Positions 15,583 to 24,523 of a stretch of DNA of 64,000 nucleotides are shown here, piece by piece. A program made the translations under genes and the position numbers. Source of the DNA: Streptomyces sp. TSRI0107 (GTDB lineage Bacteria; Actinomycetota; Actinomycetes; Streptomycetales; Streptomycetaceae). The stretch lies in the NCBI RefSeq assembly GCF_001905845.1, contig NZ_LIVZ01000010.1, positions 62,001 through 126,000 of the forward strand, in the 5' to 3' direction. The notes beneath the pieces are model-generated. The model was not told the origin of the DNA, searched no databases, and saw only the letters and a list, made by a program, of their open reading frames with translations. How positions within the stretch are numbered: the first letter of the stretch is position 1; every line of letters begins with the position of its first letter.

Positions 15583-16362
15583 TCACTCGGGTGCGAACTC
15601 GTACTGCAACTCGTAGAGGTGTCCCGCCTTCACCATGGACGTTGCCTCGACAGGGCGGTCGTCGTCCGTGTAGACGACGCGGAGGGTGCACAGGACGGGC
15701 AGGTTTCCGGGCAGGCGCAGGGCGTGGAACTGTTCCTGGGTGGGGACGCGGGCCGAGACGCGGTCGACGCTTCGGCGAGGTGGATGGCCGAGGTCCGTCA
15801 GCAGGGCCGGGGTGCCGCCCTTGATCCGCCGCCGGTCTATCAGAGGTGTGCCACGGGCGATGTCCAAGGGGTAGTACGACTTGACCAGCTCGGCCGGTTC
15901 GTCGTCGATGAGGATGAGCTGGCTGCGGACCAGGGCCACGCCTTCGTCGGTGAGGCCGAGAGCGGTGCGTACGTCTGCCGGCGGGCGGGTCTCGGCCACT
16001 TCCAGGAGGGAGATGCGCGCGTCGGCACCGTGCTTGGCCGCTTCGGTGAGCCAGGGGTATGTCGCGTCGGTGGTGGGCGGGGTCAGGGACGCGGCGGGGC
16101 GGATTGTGCGTTGGCGATGCTCACGGACCGTCACAGCCGCGCCCGCGCGACCGACCACCAAGCCCTCTTCCTTGAGGAGTTGCAGTGCCTTCTGGACTGT
16201 CGCGTTCGACGCTTCGAAGCGGGTCCTCAGCTGAGTGGTGGATGGCACGTTGGCGCCCGGCGGCAGTTCGCCGCTCATGATGTCGTCGCGCAGGTCGGCC
16301 GCGATGCGTTCGTGCAGCGAGCGACGGTCGTGGGCGTCCGGTTCGGCCTTGGGCACGGTCAT
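15583..16362 (-). CDS. GntR-family regulator with UTRA domain
   Basis: A 259-residue repressor of the HutC subfamily. It has an N-terminal winged helix (RIAADLRDDIMSGELPPGANVPST...ASNATVQKALQLLKEEG, residues 15-70) and a C-terminal UTRA ligand domain (about 95-255, with LILIDDEPAELVKSYYP). Its ATG overlaps the stop of the upstream UTRA-only gene (ATGA), so both are one operon. The perfect palindrome at 16992-17007, ahead of that operon, is its probable operator. Confidence 0.9.
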   Translation of the reverse strand: MTVPKAEPDAHDRRSLHERIAADLRDDIMSGELPPGANVPSTTQLRTRFEASNATVQKALQLLKEEGLVVGRAGAAVTVREHRQRTIRPAASLTPPTTDATYPWLTEAAKHGADARISLLEVAETRPPADVRTALGLTDEGVALVRSQLILIDDEPAELVKSYYPLDIARGTPLIDRRRIKGGTPALLTDLGHPPRRSVDRVSARVPTQEQFHALRLPGNLPVLCTLRVVYTDDDRPVEATSMVKAGHLYELQYEFAPE

Positions 16363-16901
16363 CCGATCCTGATCTCGTAGCGCAGGCGCTGTCGCTGCGC
16401 GGGCATCACCATACGGTCCACCTGGATCGGCCGGTTTTCGCGATCGAGGGTGAGCCTGGTGAGCCGTAGGACTGGTTCTCCCTGGTCAGTCCTGAGAGCG
16501 TCCTTCTCTTCCTCGCTCGGGATTCCGGCCGTCACGTCCTCACGGACCAGTGTGCCGACGTGGCCGAGCCGGGTGAGCAGGGTGATGGCTCCGCCCTTGA
16601 TCCTGGCCGTCCCGGACAAGGCGGTCCCCCGGGCGATGTCGACGGGGTAGTAGGTGTCGGTCAGTTCGTTCGGTTCGTCGTCGAGGAGGATCAGGCGGCG
16701 ACGTACGACGACCGGCTCGCCCTCCTGGATCCCGAACAGCCGCGCCACCTCGGCCGGTGCGGGCACCTCTCCGGCGTGGAGGATGCGCTGGGTGCCACGG
16801 CGCCCTTGTGCGGCCGCGTCCGCGCCCCATGCGTCGCCCTGCCCCTGCTCGCGCGGCATGAGGTACGGCATCGAGGTGCTGACCCACCCGCTGGTGCTCA
16901 T
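16359..16901 (-). CDS. UTRA-domain protein lacking a DNA-binding domain
   Basis: A 180-residue protein that is essentially a UTRA effector domain (RRRLILLDDEPNELTDTYYP, LTRLGHVGTL, ending RLRYEIRIG) with a short N-terminal lead MSTSGWVSTSMPYLMP and no winged helix. ATG 16901 has a GGGGAGG ribosome site. It resembles the UTRA half of the adjacent GntR protein, so it may bind the same ligand or form mixed dimers; that is inference. First gene of the operon. Confidence 0.8.
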   Translation of the reverse strand: MSTSGWVSTSMPYLMPREQGQGDAWGADAAAQGRRGTQRILHAGEVPAPAEVARLFGIQEGEPVVVRRRLILLDDEPNELTDTYYPVDIARGTALSGTARIKGGAITLLTRLGHVGTLVREDVTAGIPSEEEKDALRTDQGEPVLRLTRLTLDRENRPIQVDRMVMPAQRQRLRYEIRIG

Positions 16902-16939
16902 GGTGTCCTCCCCTGGCGTGGCGACGGCATGGACCTTGC

Positions 16940-16957
16940 CGCTTTACACGGTAAGCG
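16940..16957. promoter_or_regulatory. second inverted repeat in the UTRA/17067 intergenic region
   Basis: CGCTTTAC (16940-16947) and GTAAGCG (16951-16957) form an interrupted inverted repeat around ACG, 40 bp upstream of the UTRA start. It could be part of the divergent promoter or a second, weaker operator. Confidence 0.35.
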
Positions 16958-16991
16958 ACTGGCTGCTCTCGGTCTCCAGGAGTACCTTGCT

Positions 16992-17007
16992 GCTATTCGC
17001 GAATAGC
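16992..17007. promoter_or_regulatory. perfect 16-bp palindrome, probable GntR operator
   Basis: GCTATTCGCGAATAGC is a perfect dyad lying between the divergent UTRA-GntR operon and the 17067 gene. Dyads of this length, position and AT-flanked CG centre are typical of GntR/HutC operators, so it probably gives autoregulation and control of the plus-strand genes. Confidence 0.6.
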
Positions 17008-17066
17008 GATACGGTCTCGGTGTTGGGTGTTCCCAGGCCATCAGCGACCCGATCGGAACTGATGAC

Positions 17067-17315
17067 ATGACTGACCTTCTTCGTCGACTGGCGGTGTGGG
17101 CGGGCCTACTGGCCGAGCCTCGCGAGGCTCACCGCCCGGCGGTCACACCACTCCCCACGGCACCTGCTCCGCTCTTCGAGCCGGCCCCGCTTCCTCCTCA
17201 CCGCAGCCCGTACGGCCTGGACTTAACCATCGACGGCGCTGCCACCGTGGCCGTACGCCCTTACCTGGTGGTGTCGCTGGGGTCGCACCGGGCCCATCGC
17301 GTGGAGGTGGCCTGA
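17067..17315 (+). CDS. small hypothetical protein of the GntR/UTRA locus
   Basis: An 82-residue protein (MTDLLRRLAVWAGLLAEP...) with a Pro-rich middle and the conserved-looking PHRSPYGLDLTIDGAATVAVRPYL segment. I recall similar small proteins beside UTRA/GntR genes in Streptomyces, with no known function. The stop TGA overlaps the ATG of the next small gene, so they are coupled. The operator palindrome lies 60 bp upstream. Confidence 0.6.
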   Translation: MTDLLRRLAVWAGLLAEPREAHRPAVTPLPTAPAPLFEPAPLPPHRSPYGLDLTIDGAATVAVRPYLVVSLGSHRAHRVEVA

Positions 17316-17549
17316 TGGAAGCGGACGGCGAACGGCCCGAGCCGAAGGCCGCGCAGGCCTGGCCTGAAGCAGCTTCGGCTCGGTATGGGAAACCAGCTCC
17401 TCGGCCACGCGCACGCCCTGCTTCCGGCAGCTCCGGCAGGCGAACTGCGCTACCTCGCCGAGTGCCTGACCGAGGCCCTGAGTGACGCTCTGCGCATCGC
17501 TGAGAGTCGAGGGCAGCGGTGCGGCCCTGCGAGGCAGTACGGCCCGTGA
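17315..17549 (+). pseudogene. small gene with probable frameshift
   Basis: ATG 17315 gives MEADGERPEPKAAQAW. In that frame the sequence then becomes Arg/Pro/Ser-rich and implausible. Skipping one base at about 17363 continues with LKQLRLGMGNQLLGHAHALL and ELRYLAECLTEALSDALR, with excellent helical pattern and GC3 bias, to TGA 17547-17549. So one extra C appears to break a 77-residue helical protein. It is coupled to the upstream gene (TGATG). Sequencing error is the main alternative. Confidence 0.5.
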
Positions 17550-17626
17550 GTTCGCTGATCAGCCGTGGCGACGGTGGCGAACCCGGTTTCGAGGCGTAGA
17601 CGGCGGCTCCGGTGGGGCGAACGGCG

Positions 17627-17659
17627 ACGCCCCCACATCCGCAACGGACATGGGGGCGT
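17627..17659. terminator. terminator hairpin between converging genes
   Basis: ACGCCCCCA and TGGGGGCGT pair, with an inner TCC/GGA continuing the stem around GCAAC. It lies 22 bp after the end of the Fe-S oxidoreductase gene on the minus strand and after the small genes on the plus strand. Confidence 0.7.
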
Positions 17660-17680
17660 AGGCCGTACCGAACGGGACGG

Positions 17681-19963
17681 TTACTTCACCGGCTCCGGCT
17701 CCGGCGTGCTCTCCGTCTCCGCCGAGCCCTCCGGGTCCACCGGGGTCTTGACGGAGTCCAGCAGGAGCTGGGCGACGTCGACGACCTGGATGGACTCCTT
17801 GGCCTTGCCGTCGTTCTTCTTGCCGTTGACGGAGTCGGTCAGCATGACCAGGCAGAACGGGCAGGCGGTGGAGACGATGTCGGGGTTGACCGACAGGGCC
17901 TCGTCGACGCGCTCGTTGTTGATGCGCTTGCCGATGCGCTCTTCCATCCACATCCGCGCGCCGCCGGCGCCGCAGCAGAAGCCCCGCTCCTTGTGGCGGT
18001 GCATCTCCTCGTTGCGCAGGCCGGGGACCTTGCCGATGATCTCGCGCGGGGGCGTGTAGATCTTGTTGTGGCGGCCCAGGTAGCACGGGTCGTGGTAGGT
18101 GATGATGCCCTCGACCGGGGTGACGGGGATCAGCTTGCCCTCGTCGACCAGGTGCTGGAGCAGCTGGGTGTGGTGGATGACCTCGTAGTCGCCGCCGAGC
18201 TGCGGGTACTCGTTGCCGAGGGTGTTGAGGCAGTGCGGGCAGGTGGCGACGATCTTCTTCGCCGACTTCGGCTTCGCGGACTCCGGGACGACCTTGCCCT
18301 CGTCGTCCAGCTCCTCGCCGAACGCCGTGTTCAGGGCCATCACGTTCTCCATGCCCAGTTCCTGGAACAACGGCTCGTTGCCCAGGCGGCGGGCGGAGTC
18401 ACCCGTGCACTTCTCGTCCCCGCCCATGATCGCGAACTTCACGCCCGCGATGTGGAGGAGCTCGGCGAAGGCCTTCGTGGTCTTCTTGGCGCGGTCCTCG
18501 AGGGCGCCGGCGCAGCCGACCCAGTACAGGTACTCGACCTCGGAGAGGTCCTCGATGTCCTTGCCGACGACCGGGACCTCGAAGTCGACCTCCTTGGTCC
18601 ACTCCAGGCGCTGCTTCTTCGCCAGGCCCCAGGGGTTGCCCTTCTTCTCCAGGTTCTTGAGCATCGTGCCCGCCTCGGACGGGAACGCGGACTCGATCAT
18701 GACCTGGTAGCGGCGCATGTCGACGATGTGGTCGATGTGCTCGATGTCGACCGGGCACTGCTCGACGCAGGCGCCGCAGGTGGTGCAGGACCACAGGACG
18801 TCCGGGTCGATGACGCCGTTCTCCTCGGCGGTGCCGATCAGCGGGCGCTCGGCCTCGGCGAGAGCGGCGGCGGGGACGCCGGCCAGCTGCTCCTCGGAGG
18901 CCTTCTCCTCGCCCTCCATGGTCTTGCCGCCGCCGGCCAGCAGGTACGGGGCCTTGGCGTGGGCGTGGTCCCGGAGGGACATGATCAGCAGCTTCGGCGA
19001 GAGCGGCTTGCCCGTGTTCCAGGCGGGGCACTGCGACTGGCAGCGGCCGCACTCGGTGCAGGTGGAGAAGTCGAGCAGGCCCTTCCAGGAGAACTGCTCG
19101 ACCTGGGAGACGCCGAAGACGTCGTCGTCGCCCGGGTCCTCGAAGTTGATCGGCTTGCCGCCGGACGTCATGGGCTGGAGGCCGCCCAGCGCGGTCTCGC
19201 CCGTCGCGTTGCGCTTGAACCAGATGTTCGGGAAGGCCAGGAAGCGGTGCCAGGCCACACCCATGTTGGTGTTGAGCGAGACCGTGATCATCCAGATCAT
19301 GGTCGTGCTCAGCTTGATCATCGCGAACAGGTAGACGAGGTTCTGCAGCGTCGCGACGCTCAGGCCCTTCAGGGCGAGGATCAGCGGGTACGAGGCGAAG
19401 TACGCGGCCTCGTAGTGGTCCACGTGGTGCAGGGCGCCTTCGAGGCCCCGCAGCACGTAGATGGCGAGGCCGATGGTGAGGATGACCCACTCGACGAAGT
19501 ACGCCTGGCCCATCTTCGAACCGGCGAAGCGGGACTTGCGGCCCGGCCGGGACGGCAGGTTCAGCAGGCGGATCACCATCAGCACGGCGATGCCGAGGAC
19601 CGTCATCGAGCCGATGAACTCGATGTACATCTCGTACGGCAGGAAGCCGCCGATGACCGGAAGCGTCCAGTCGGCCTGGAAGAGCTGGCCGTACGCGGTG
19701 ACGATGGTCGGCGGCAGCGTCAGGAAGCCGATGGCCACGAACCAGTGGGCGACACCGACGATGCCCCAGCGGTTCATCCGGGTGTGCCCCAGGAACTCGC
19801 GGACCAGGGTCACGCTGCGCTGGTAGGGATTGTCCGTCCGGGTACCTGCCGGAACCGGCTGGCCCAGCTTGAAGTACCTGACGAACTGGCCGATTGCGCG
19901 TGCGAGCAGCGCAACACCGACCACGGTCAGGACCAGCGACACGATGATCGCGGCGAGTTGCAT
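17681..19963 (-). CDS. membrane-anchored Fe-S oxidoreductase (heterodisulfide reductase-like)
   Basis: A 760-residue protein. About five N-terminal membrane helices (MQLAAIIVSLVLTVVGVALL onward, residues 1-250) resemble a quinone-side cytochrome-b-like anchor. Two 4Fe-4S motifs follow (CTECGRCQSQCP and CTTCGACVEQCP), then two CCG domains (CPHCLNTLGNEYP; YHDPCYLGRHNKIY...CCGAGGARMWMEERIGKRI). It probably passes electrons between a soluble dehydrogenase and the quinone pool; partners are not encoded nearby. ATG 19963 has GGAG at good spacing; an upstream ATG lacks it. The acidic C-terminal tail is unstructured. Confidence 0.9.
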   Translation of the reverse strand: MQLAAIIVSLVLTVVGVALLARAIGQFVRYFKLGQPVPAGTRTDNPYQRSVTLVREFLGHTRMNRWGIVGVAHWFVAIGFLTLPPTIVTAYGQLFQADWTLPVIGGFLPYEMYIEFIGSMTVLGIAVLMVIRLLNLPSRPGRKSRFAGSKMGQAYFVEWVILTIGLAIYVLRGLEGALHHVDHYEAAYFASYPLILALKGLSVATLQNLVYLFAMIKLSTTMIWMITVSLNTNMGVAWHRFLAFPNIWFKRNATGETALGGLQPMTSGGKPINFEDPGDDDVFGVSQVEQFSWKGLLDFSTCTECGRCQSQCPAWNTGKPLSPKLLIMSLRDHAHAKAPYLLAGGGKTMEGEEKASEEQLAGVPAAALAEAERPLIGTAEENGVIDPDVLWSCTTCGACVEQCPVDIEHIDHIVDMRRYQVMIESAFPSEAGTMLKNLEKKGNPWGLAKKQRLEWTKEVDFEVPVVGKDIEDLSEVEYLYWVGCAGALEDRAKKTTKAFAELLHIAGVKFAIMGGDEKCTGDSARRLGNEPLFQELGMENVMALNTAFGEELDDEGKVVPESAKPKSAKKIVATCPHCLNTLGNEYPQLGGDYEVIHHTQLLQHLVDEGKLIPVTPVEGIITYHDPCYLGRHNKIYTPPREIIGKVPGLRNEEMHRHKERGFCCGAGGARMWMEERIGKRINNERVDEALSVNPDIVSTACPFCLVMLTDSVNGKKNDGKAKESIQVVDVAQLLLDSVKTPVDPEGSAETESTPEPEPVK

Positions 19964-20242
19964 TGGGGGCTCCTCGGGCCTGCGAGGGTTACTGAGCGGT
20001 AGCTTATGCAGTCCGTCTGAGACTACCCGTATCTTCCGCCGCACTGTAGCCGGGCGCCAGGTGATCTGAATCGCTCAGGGTTGCCTCAGCAACGTGGGGA
20101 AGTGTTCCGCCCGCCGATGGTGTTACTCGTATCAAAGCAGTGCATTTGCCGCCCCGCACGTCCCCTCCCTTCCGCTCCCGTCCGCTGCCGTCACGGCCTC
20201 CGGTGCCGTGCGCTCACTCTTGCGTGTAAGCGGCGGATAAGA

Positions 20243-20263
20243 GTTGAGCCGACTCGGCTCAGG
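20243..20263. promoter_or_regulatory. degenerate HAIR element upstream of dnaK
   Basis: GTTGAGC-N7-GCTCAGG matches the HspR-associated inverted repeat CTTGAGT-N7-ACTCAAG in its inner positions. It lies 32 bp upstream of the better HAIR copy and is probably a second HspR site. Confidence 0.5.
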
Positions 20264-20294
20264 TCTGTTGACCCGGCGGGGGTCGTCGTGCACA

Positions 20295-20315
20295 CTTGAG
20301 CCTGTTCCACTCAAG
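20295..20315. promoter_or_regulatory. HAIR element (HspR operator) of the dnaK operon
   Basis: CTTGAGC-N7-ACTCAAG differs from the HAIR consensus at one base. It ends 19 bp before the dnaK ATG. HspR, encoded by the last gene of the operon, binds such repeats with DnaK as co-repressor in Streptomyces (established knowledge). Confidence 0.9.
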
Positions 20316-20334
20316 TCAGCTGGAGGAATCAACC

Positions 20335-22170
20335 ATGGCACGTGCGGTCGGCATCGACCTGGGCACGACTAACTCCGTCGTCAGCGTTCTGGAGGGCGGC
20401 GAGCCCACCGTCATCACCAACGCCGAGGGCGCCAGGACCACGCCGTCCGTCGTCGCCTTCGCCAAGAACGGCGAGGTGCTGGTCGGCGAGGTGGCCAAGC
20501 GCCAGGCCGTCACCAACGTCGACAGGACCATCCGGTCGGTCAAGCGCCACATGGGCACCGACTGGAAGATCGAGCTCGACGGCAAGCCCTTCAACCCGCA
20601 GCAGATCAGCGCCTTCGTGCTGCAGAAGCTGAAGCGGGACGCCGAGGCCTACCTGGGCGAGAAGGTGACCGACGCGGTCATCACCGTCCCGGCGTACTTC
20701 AACGACGCCGAGCGCCAGGCCACCAAGGAGGCCGGCGAGATCGCCGGTCTGAACGTGCTGCGCATCGTCAACGAGCCGACGGCCGCCGCCCTGGCGTACG
20801 GCCTCGACAAGGACGAGCAGATCATCCTGGTCTTCGACCTCGGTGGCGGTACGTTCGACGTCTCGCTGCTGGAGATCGGCGACGGCGTCGTCGAGGTGAA
20901 GGCCACCAACGGTGACAACCACCTCGGTGGTGACGACTGGGACCAGCGCGTCGTCGACTACCTGGTCAAGCAGTTCCAGTCCGGTCACGGCGTGGACCTC
21001 TCCAAGGACAAGATGGCGCTCCAGCGCCTGCGCGAGGCCGCCGAGAAGGCGAAGATCGAGCTGTCCTCGTCCTCCGAGACCTCGATCAACCTCCCCTACA
21101 TCACCGCCTCCGCCGAGGGCCCCCTGCACCTCGACGAGAAGCTGACCCGCGCCCAGTTCCAGCAGCTGACCGCGGACCTGCTGGAGCGCTGCAAGACGCC
21201 GTTCCACAACGTCATCAAGGACGCCGGCATCTCCCTCAGCGAGATCGACCACGTCGTCCTCGTCGGCGGCTCGACCCGTATGCCCGCCGTCGCCGAGCTC
21301 GTCAAGGAGCTGACCGGCGGTAAGGAGGCCAACAAGGGTGTGAACCCGGACGAGGTCGTCGCCATCGGCGCCTCGCTCCAGGCCGGTGTCCTCAAGGGTG
21401 AGGTCAAGGACGTCCTGCTCCTCGACGTGACCCCGCTGTCCCTCGGCATCGAGACCAAGGGCGGCATCATGACCAAGCTCATCGAGCGGAACACGACGAT
21501 CCCGACCAAGCGGTCCGAGATCTTCACCACCGCCGAGGACAACCAGCCGTCCGTGCAGATCCAGGTCTACCAGGGCGAGCGCGAGATCGCGGCGTACAAC
21601 AAGAAGCTCGGCATGTTCGAGCTGACCGGTCTGCCGCCGGCGCCGCGCGGCGTCCCGCAGATCGAGGTCTCCTTCGACATCGACGCCAACGGCATCATGC
21701 ACGTGACCGCGAAGGACCTGGGCACGGGCAAGGAGCAGAAGATGACCGTCACCGGCGGCTCCTCGCTGCCGAAGGACGAGGTCGACCGCATGCGCGAGGA
21801 GGCCGAGCGGTACGCGGAGGAGGACCACAAGCGCCGCGAGGCCGCCGAGACCCGCAACCAGGGCGAGCAGCTCGTCTACCAGACCGAGAAGTTCCTCAAG
21901 GACAACGAGGACAAGGTCCCCGGCGAGATCAAGACCGAGGTCGAGGCCGCCGTCGCCGAGCTGAAGGAGAAGCTCAAGGGCGAGGACACCGCCGAGATCC
22001 GCACCGCCACGGAGAAGGTCGCGGCCGTCTCCCAGAAGCTGGGCCAGGCCATGTACGCCGACGCCCAGGCCTCGCAGGCGGCCCCGGGCGGCGCCGAGCA
22101 GCCCAAGGCCGACGACGACGTGGTCGACGCCGAGATCGTCGACGACGAGCGCAAGGACGGTGCCGCGTGA
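20335..22170 (+). CDS. dnaK: molecular chaperone DnaK (Hsp70)
   Basis: ATP-driven chaperone that folds nascent and stress-denatured proteins with DnaJ and GrpE. In actinobacteria it is also co-repressor of HspR. The 611-residue protein has the nucleotide-binding domain (GIDLGTTNSVV at the N-terminus, VFDLGGGTFDVSLLE, VLVGGSTRMPAV), the substrate-binding domain and a charged lid ending in VVDAEIVDDERKDGAA. ATG 20335 follows GGAGG. It is the first gene of the operon; its stop overlaps the grpE start (GTGA). Confidence 0.99.
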   Translation: MARAVGIDLGTTNSVVSVLEGGEPTVITNAEGARTTPSVVAFAKNGEVLVGEVAKRQAVTNVDRTIRSVKRHMGTDWKIELDGKPFNPQQISAFVLQKLKRDAEAYLGEKVTDAVITVPAYFNDAERQATKEAGEIAGLNVLRIVNEPTAAALAYGLDKDEQIILVFDLGGGTFDVSLLEIGDGVVEVKATNGDNHLGGDDWDQRVVDYLVKQFQSGHGVDLSKDKMALQRLREAAEKAKIELSSSSETSINLPYITASAEGPLHLDEKLTRAQFQQLTADLLERCKTPFHNVIKDAGISLSEIDHVVLVGGSTRMPAVAELVKELTGGKEANKGVNPDEVVAIGASLQAGVLKGEVKDVLLLDVTPLSLGIETKGGIMTKLIERNTTIPTKRSEIFTTAEDNQPSVQIQVYQGEREIAAYNKKLGMFELTGLPPAPRGVPQIEVSFDIDANGIMHVTAKDLGTGKEQKMTVTGGSSLPKDEVDRMREEAERYAEEDHKRREAAETRNQGEQLVYQTEKFLKDNEDKVPGEIKTEVEAAVAELKEKLKGEDTAEIRTATEKVAAVSQKLGQAMYADAQASQAAPGGAEQPKADDDVVDAEIVDDERKDGAA

Positions 22171-22835
22171 CGGAGGAGACCCCGGGCTTCGAGGAGAAGC
22201 CCGACGTCCCCTCCGGCGCCACCCCTGACGACGCCGAGCCGAAGGCCGCCTCCTCCTCGGAGGAGGGGGCGGCCCCGGCCGGGGACGCGAACGAGAACGC
22301 GGGTCTGGTGGCCCAGCTGGACCAGGTGCGCACCGCGCTCGGCGAGCGCACCGCCGACCTCCAGCGGCTCCAGGCCGAGTACCAGAACTACCGCCGCCGG
22401 GTCGAGCGCGACCGGATCGCGGTCAAGGAGATCGCCGTCGCGAACCTCCTGACCGAGCTCCTGCCCGTCCTCGACGACATCGGGCGCGCGCGGGAGCACG
22501 GCGAACTCGTCGGCGGCTTCAAGTCGGTGGCGGAGTCGCTGGAGACCGTGGCGGCCAAGATGGGCCTGCAGCAGTTCGGCAAGGAGGGCGAGCCCTTCGA
22601 CCCGACGATCCACGAGGCCCTGATGCACTCGTACGCGCCGGACGTCACGGAGACGACCTGCGTCGCGATCCTCCAGCCGGGGTATCGCATCGGCGAGCGC
22701 ACCATCCGCCCCGCGCGGGTCGCCGTCGCCGAGCCCCAGCCGGGCACGCAGACGGTCAAGGCCGAGAACTCCGAGTCCGGCGCGGGCGCGGAGAAGGCCG
22801 ACGACAAGGAGAACGGTGGCCCGGAGGAGGGCTGA
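22167..22835 (+). CDS. grpE: nucleotide exchange factor GrpE
   Basis: Releases ADP from DnaK. The 222-residue protein has an acidic disordered N-terminus (about 1-50), a long coiled coil (LQAEYQNYRRRVERDR) and a C-terminal beta domain (FDPTIHEALMHSYAPDVTETTC...GYRIGERTIRPARVAVA). The GTG start overlaps dnaK by 4 bp. Length is usual for Streptomyces. Confidence 0.98.
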   Translation: MTEETPGFEEKPDVPSGATPDDAEPKAASSSEEGAAPAGDANENAGLVAQLDQVRTALGERTADLQRLQAEYQNYRRRVERDRIAVKEIAVANLLTELLPVLDDIGRAREHGELVGGFKSVAESLETVAAKMGLQQFGKEGEPFDPTIHEALMHSYAPDVTETTCVAILQPGYRIGERTIRPARVAVAEPQPGTQTVKAENSESGAGAEKADDKENGGPEEG

Positions 22836-22871
22836 CGTTATAACGCACGCAGGAGAGGAGGGACGTCGGGG

Positions 22872-24047
22872 ATGAGCACCAAGGACTTCATCGAGAAGGA
22901 CTACTACAAGGTCCTCGGCGTCCCCAAGGACGCCACCGAGGCCGAGATCAAGAAGGCGTACCGGAAGCTCGCCCGCGAGTTCCACCCGGACGCCAACAAG
23001 GGCAACGCCAAGGCCGAGGAACGCTTCAAGGAGATCTCCGAGGCGAACGACGTCCTCGGCGACCCCAAGAAGCGCAAGGAGTACGACGAGGCCCGCGCCC
23101 TCTTCGGCAACGGCGGCTTCCGGCCCGGCCCCGGCGCCGGCGGCGGATCGTTCAACTTCGACCTGGGCGACCTCTTCGGCGGCGCCCAGGGCGGCGGCGG
23201 GGGCGGCGGCTTCGGCGGCGGTCTCGGCGATGTCTTCGGCGGCCTGTTCAACCGGGGCGGGCCGGGCACCACGCGCACCCAGCCCCGGCGCGGCCAGGAC
23301 ATCGAGTCCGAGGTCACCCTGAGCTTCATCGAGGCGATCGAGGGCGCCACCGTCCCGCTGCGGATGTCCTCGCAGGCACCGTGCAAGGCCTGTTCCGGCA
23401 CCGGCGACACGAACGGCACACCGCGCGTGTGCCCGACCTGCGTCGGCACCGGCCAGGTGGCGCGCGGCTCCGGCGGCGGCTTCTCACTCACCGACCCGTG
23501 CCCGGACTGCAAGGGCCGCGGTCTGATCGCGGAGCACCCCTGCGAGGTCTGCAAGGGCAGCGGCCGGGCGCAGTCGTCCCGCACCATGCAGGTGCGCATC
23601 CCGGCCGGGGTGAGCGACGGCCAGCGGATCCGGCTGCGCGGCAAGGGCGCGCCGGGCGAGCGCGGCGGCCCGGCGGGCGACCTGTACGTGGTCGTGCACG
23701 TCAAGGACCACCCGGTGTTCGGCCGCAAGGGCGACAACCTCACCGTCACCGTCCCCGTGACCTTCGCGGAGGCGGCGCTCGGCGGCGAGGTGCGGGTGCC
23801 GACCCTGGGCGGCCCGGCCGTCACCCTGAAGCTGCCCCCGGGCACGCCCAACGGGCGCACCATGCGGGCGCGGGGCAAGGGCGCGGTCCGCAAGGACGGG
23901 ACGCACGGGGATCTGCTGGTCACCGTGGAGGTGAGTGTCCCGACGGAGTTGTCGGGGAAGGCTCGTGACGCACTCGAGGCGTATCGCGAGGCGACCGCGG
24001 GCGAGGACCCGCGGGCGGAGCTGTTCCAGGCCGCGAAGGGAGCATGA
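22872..24047 (+). CDS. dnaJ: co-chaperone DnaJ (Hsp40)
   Basis: Delivers substrates to DnaK and stimulates its ATPase. The 391-residue protein has a J domain with HPD at 38-40, a Gly/Phe-rich linker (about 80-135), four zinc-binding CxxCxGxG repeats (CKACSGTG, CPTCVGTG, CPDCKGRG, CEVCKGSG) and C-terminal substrate-binding domains. ATG 22872 follows a GGAGAGGAGGGA ribosome site, 36 bp after grpE. Its TGA overlaps the hspR ATG. Confidence 0.98.
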   Translation: MSTKDFIEKDYYKVLGVPKDATEAEIKKAYRKLAREFHPDANKGNAKAEERFKEISEANDVLGDPKKRKEYDEARALFGNGGFRPGPGAGGGSFNFDLGDLFGGAQGGGGGGGFGGGLGDVFGGLFNRGGPGTTRTQPRRGQDIESEVTLSFIEAIEGATVPLRMSSQAPCKACSGTGDTNGTPRVCPTCVGTGQVARGSGGGFSLTDPCPDCKGRGLIAEHPCEVCKGSGRAQSSRTMQVRIPAGVSDGQRIRLRGKGAPGERGGPAGDLYVVVHVKDHPVFGRKGDNLTVTVPVTFAEAALGGEVRVPTLGGPAVTLKLPPGTPNGRTMRARGKGAVRKDGTHGDLLVTVEVSVPTELSGKARDALEAYREATAGEDPRAELFQAAKGA

Positions 24048-24505
24048 GTCTGATGGACGGCCGTCGACGCAATCCGTATGAACTGACCGACGAAACCCCG
24101 GTCTACGTCATCTCGGTGGCGGCCCAGCTCTCCGGCCTGCACCCGCAGACGCTGCGCCAGTACGACCGCCTGGGCCTGGTCTCCCCGGACCGCACCGCGG
24201 GCCGGGGCCGCCGCTACTCGGCCCGCGACATCGAACTGCTCCGCCAGGTGCAGCAGCTGTCGCAGGACGAGGGCATCAACCTGGCCGGCATCAAGCGCAT
24301 CATCGAACTGGAGAACCAGGTCGCGGCCCTGCAGGCCCGGGTCGCCGAGCTGCAGTCCGCGCTCGACGGCGCGGCGGCGGCCATGCGCCAGCGGGAGGCC
24401 GCGGTGCACGCGTCGTACCGGCGCGACCTGGTCCCGTACCAGGAGGTCCAGCAGACCAGCGCGCTGGTGGTGTGGCGGCCGAAGCGCCAGCAGCAGTCGG
24501 ACTGA
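24044..24505 (+). CDS. hspR: heat-shock repressor HspR (MerR family)
   Basis: Represses the dnaK operon, clpB and lon-type genes through HAIR sites, with DnaK as co-repressor. The 153-residue protein has a MerR-type winged helix (YVISVAAQLSGLHPQTLRQYDRLGL...GRGRRYSARDIELLRQV, residues 18-75) and a coiled coil (IIELENQVAALQARVAELQSAL). Last gene of the operon, overlapping dnaJ (ATGA). An alternative ATG lies at 24053. The HAIR sites upstream of dnaK and of clpB are both in this window. Confidence 0.97.
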   Translation: MSLMDGRRRNPYELTDETPVYVISVAAQLSGLHPQTLRQYDRLGLVSPDRTAGRGRRYSARDIELLRQVQQLSQDEGINLAGIKRIIELENQVAALQARVAELQSALDGAAAAMRQREAAVHASYRRDLVPYQEVQQTSALVVWRPKRQQQSD

Positions 24506-24523
24506 ACGGGCGGCGAACGCGTC

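Noticed and set aside
16940..16957. Second operator of the GntR regulator
   Set aside because: The repeat differs from the 16992-17007 palindrome in sequence and spacing, so I list it only as a weak regulatory candidate.
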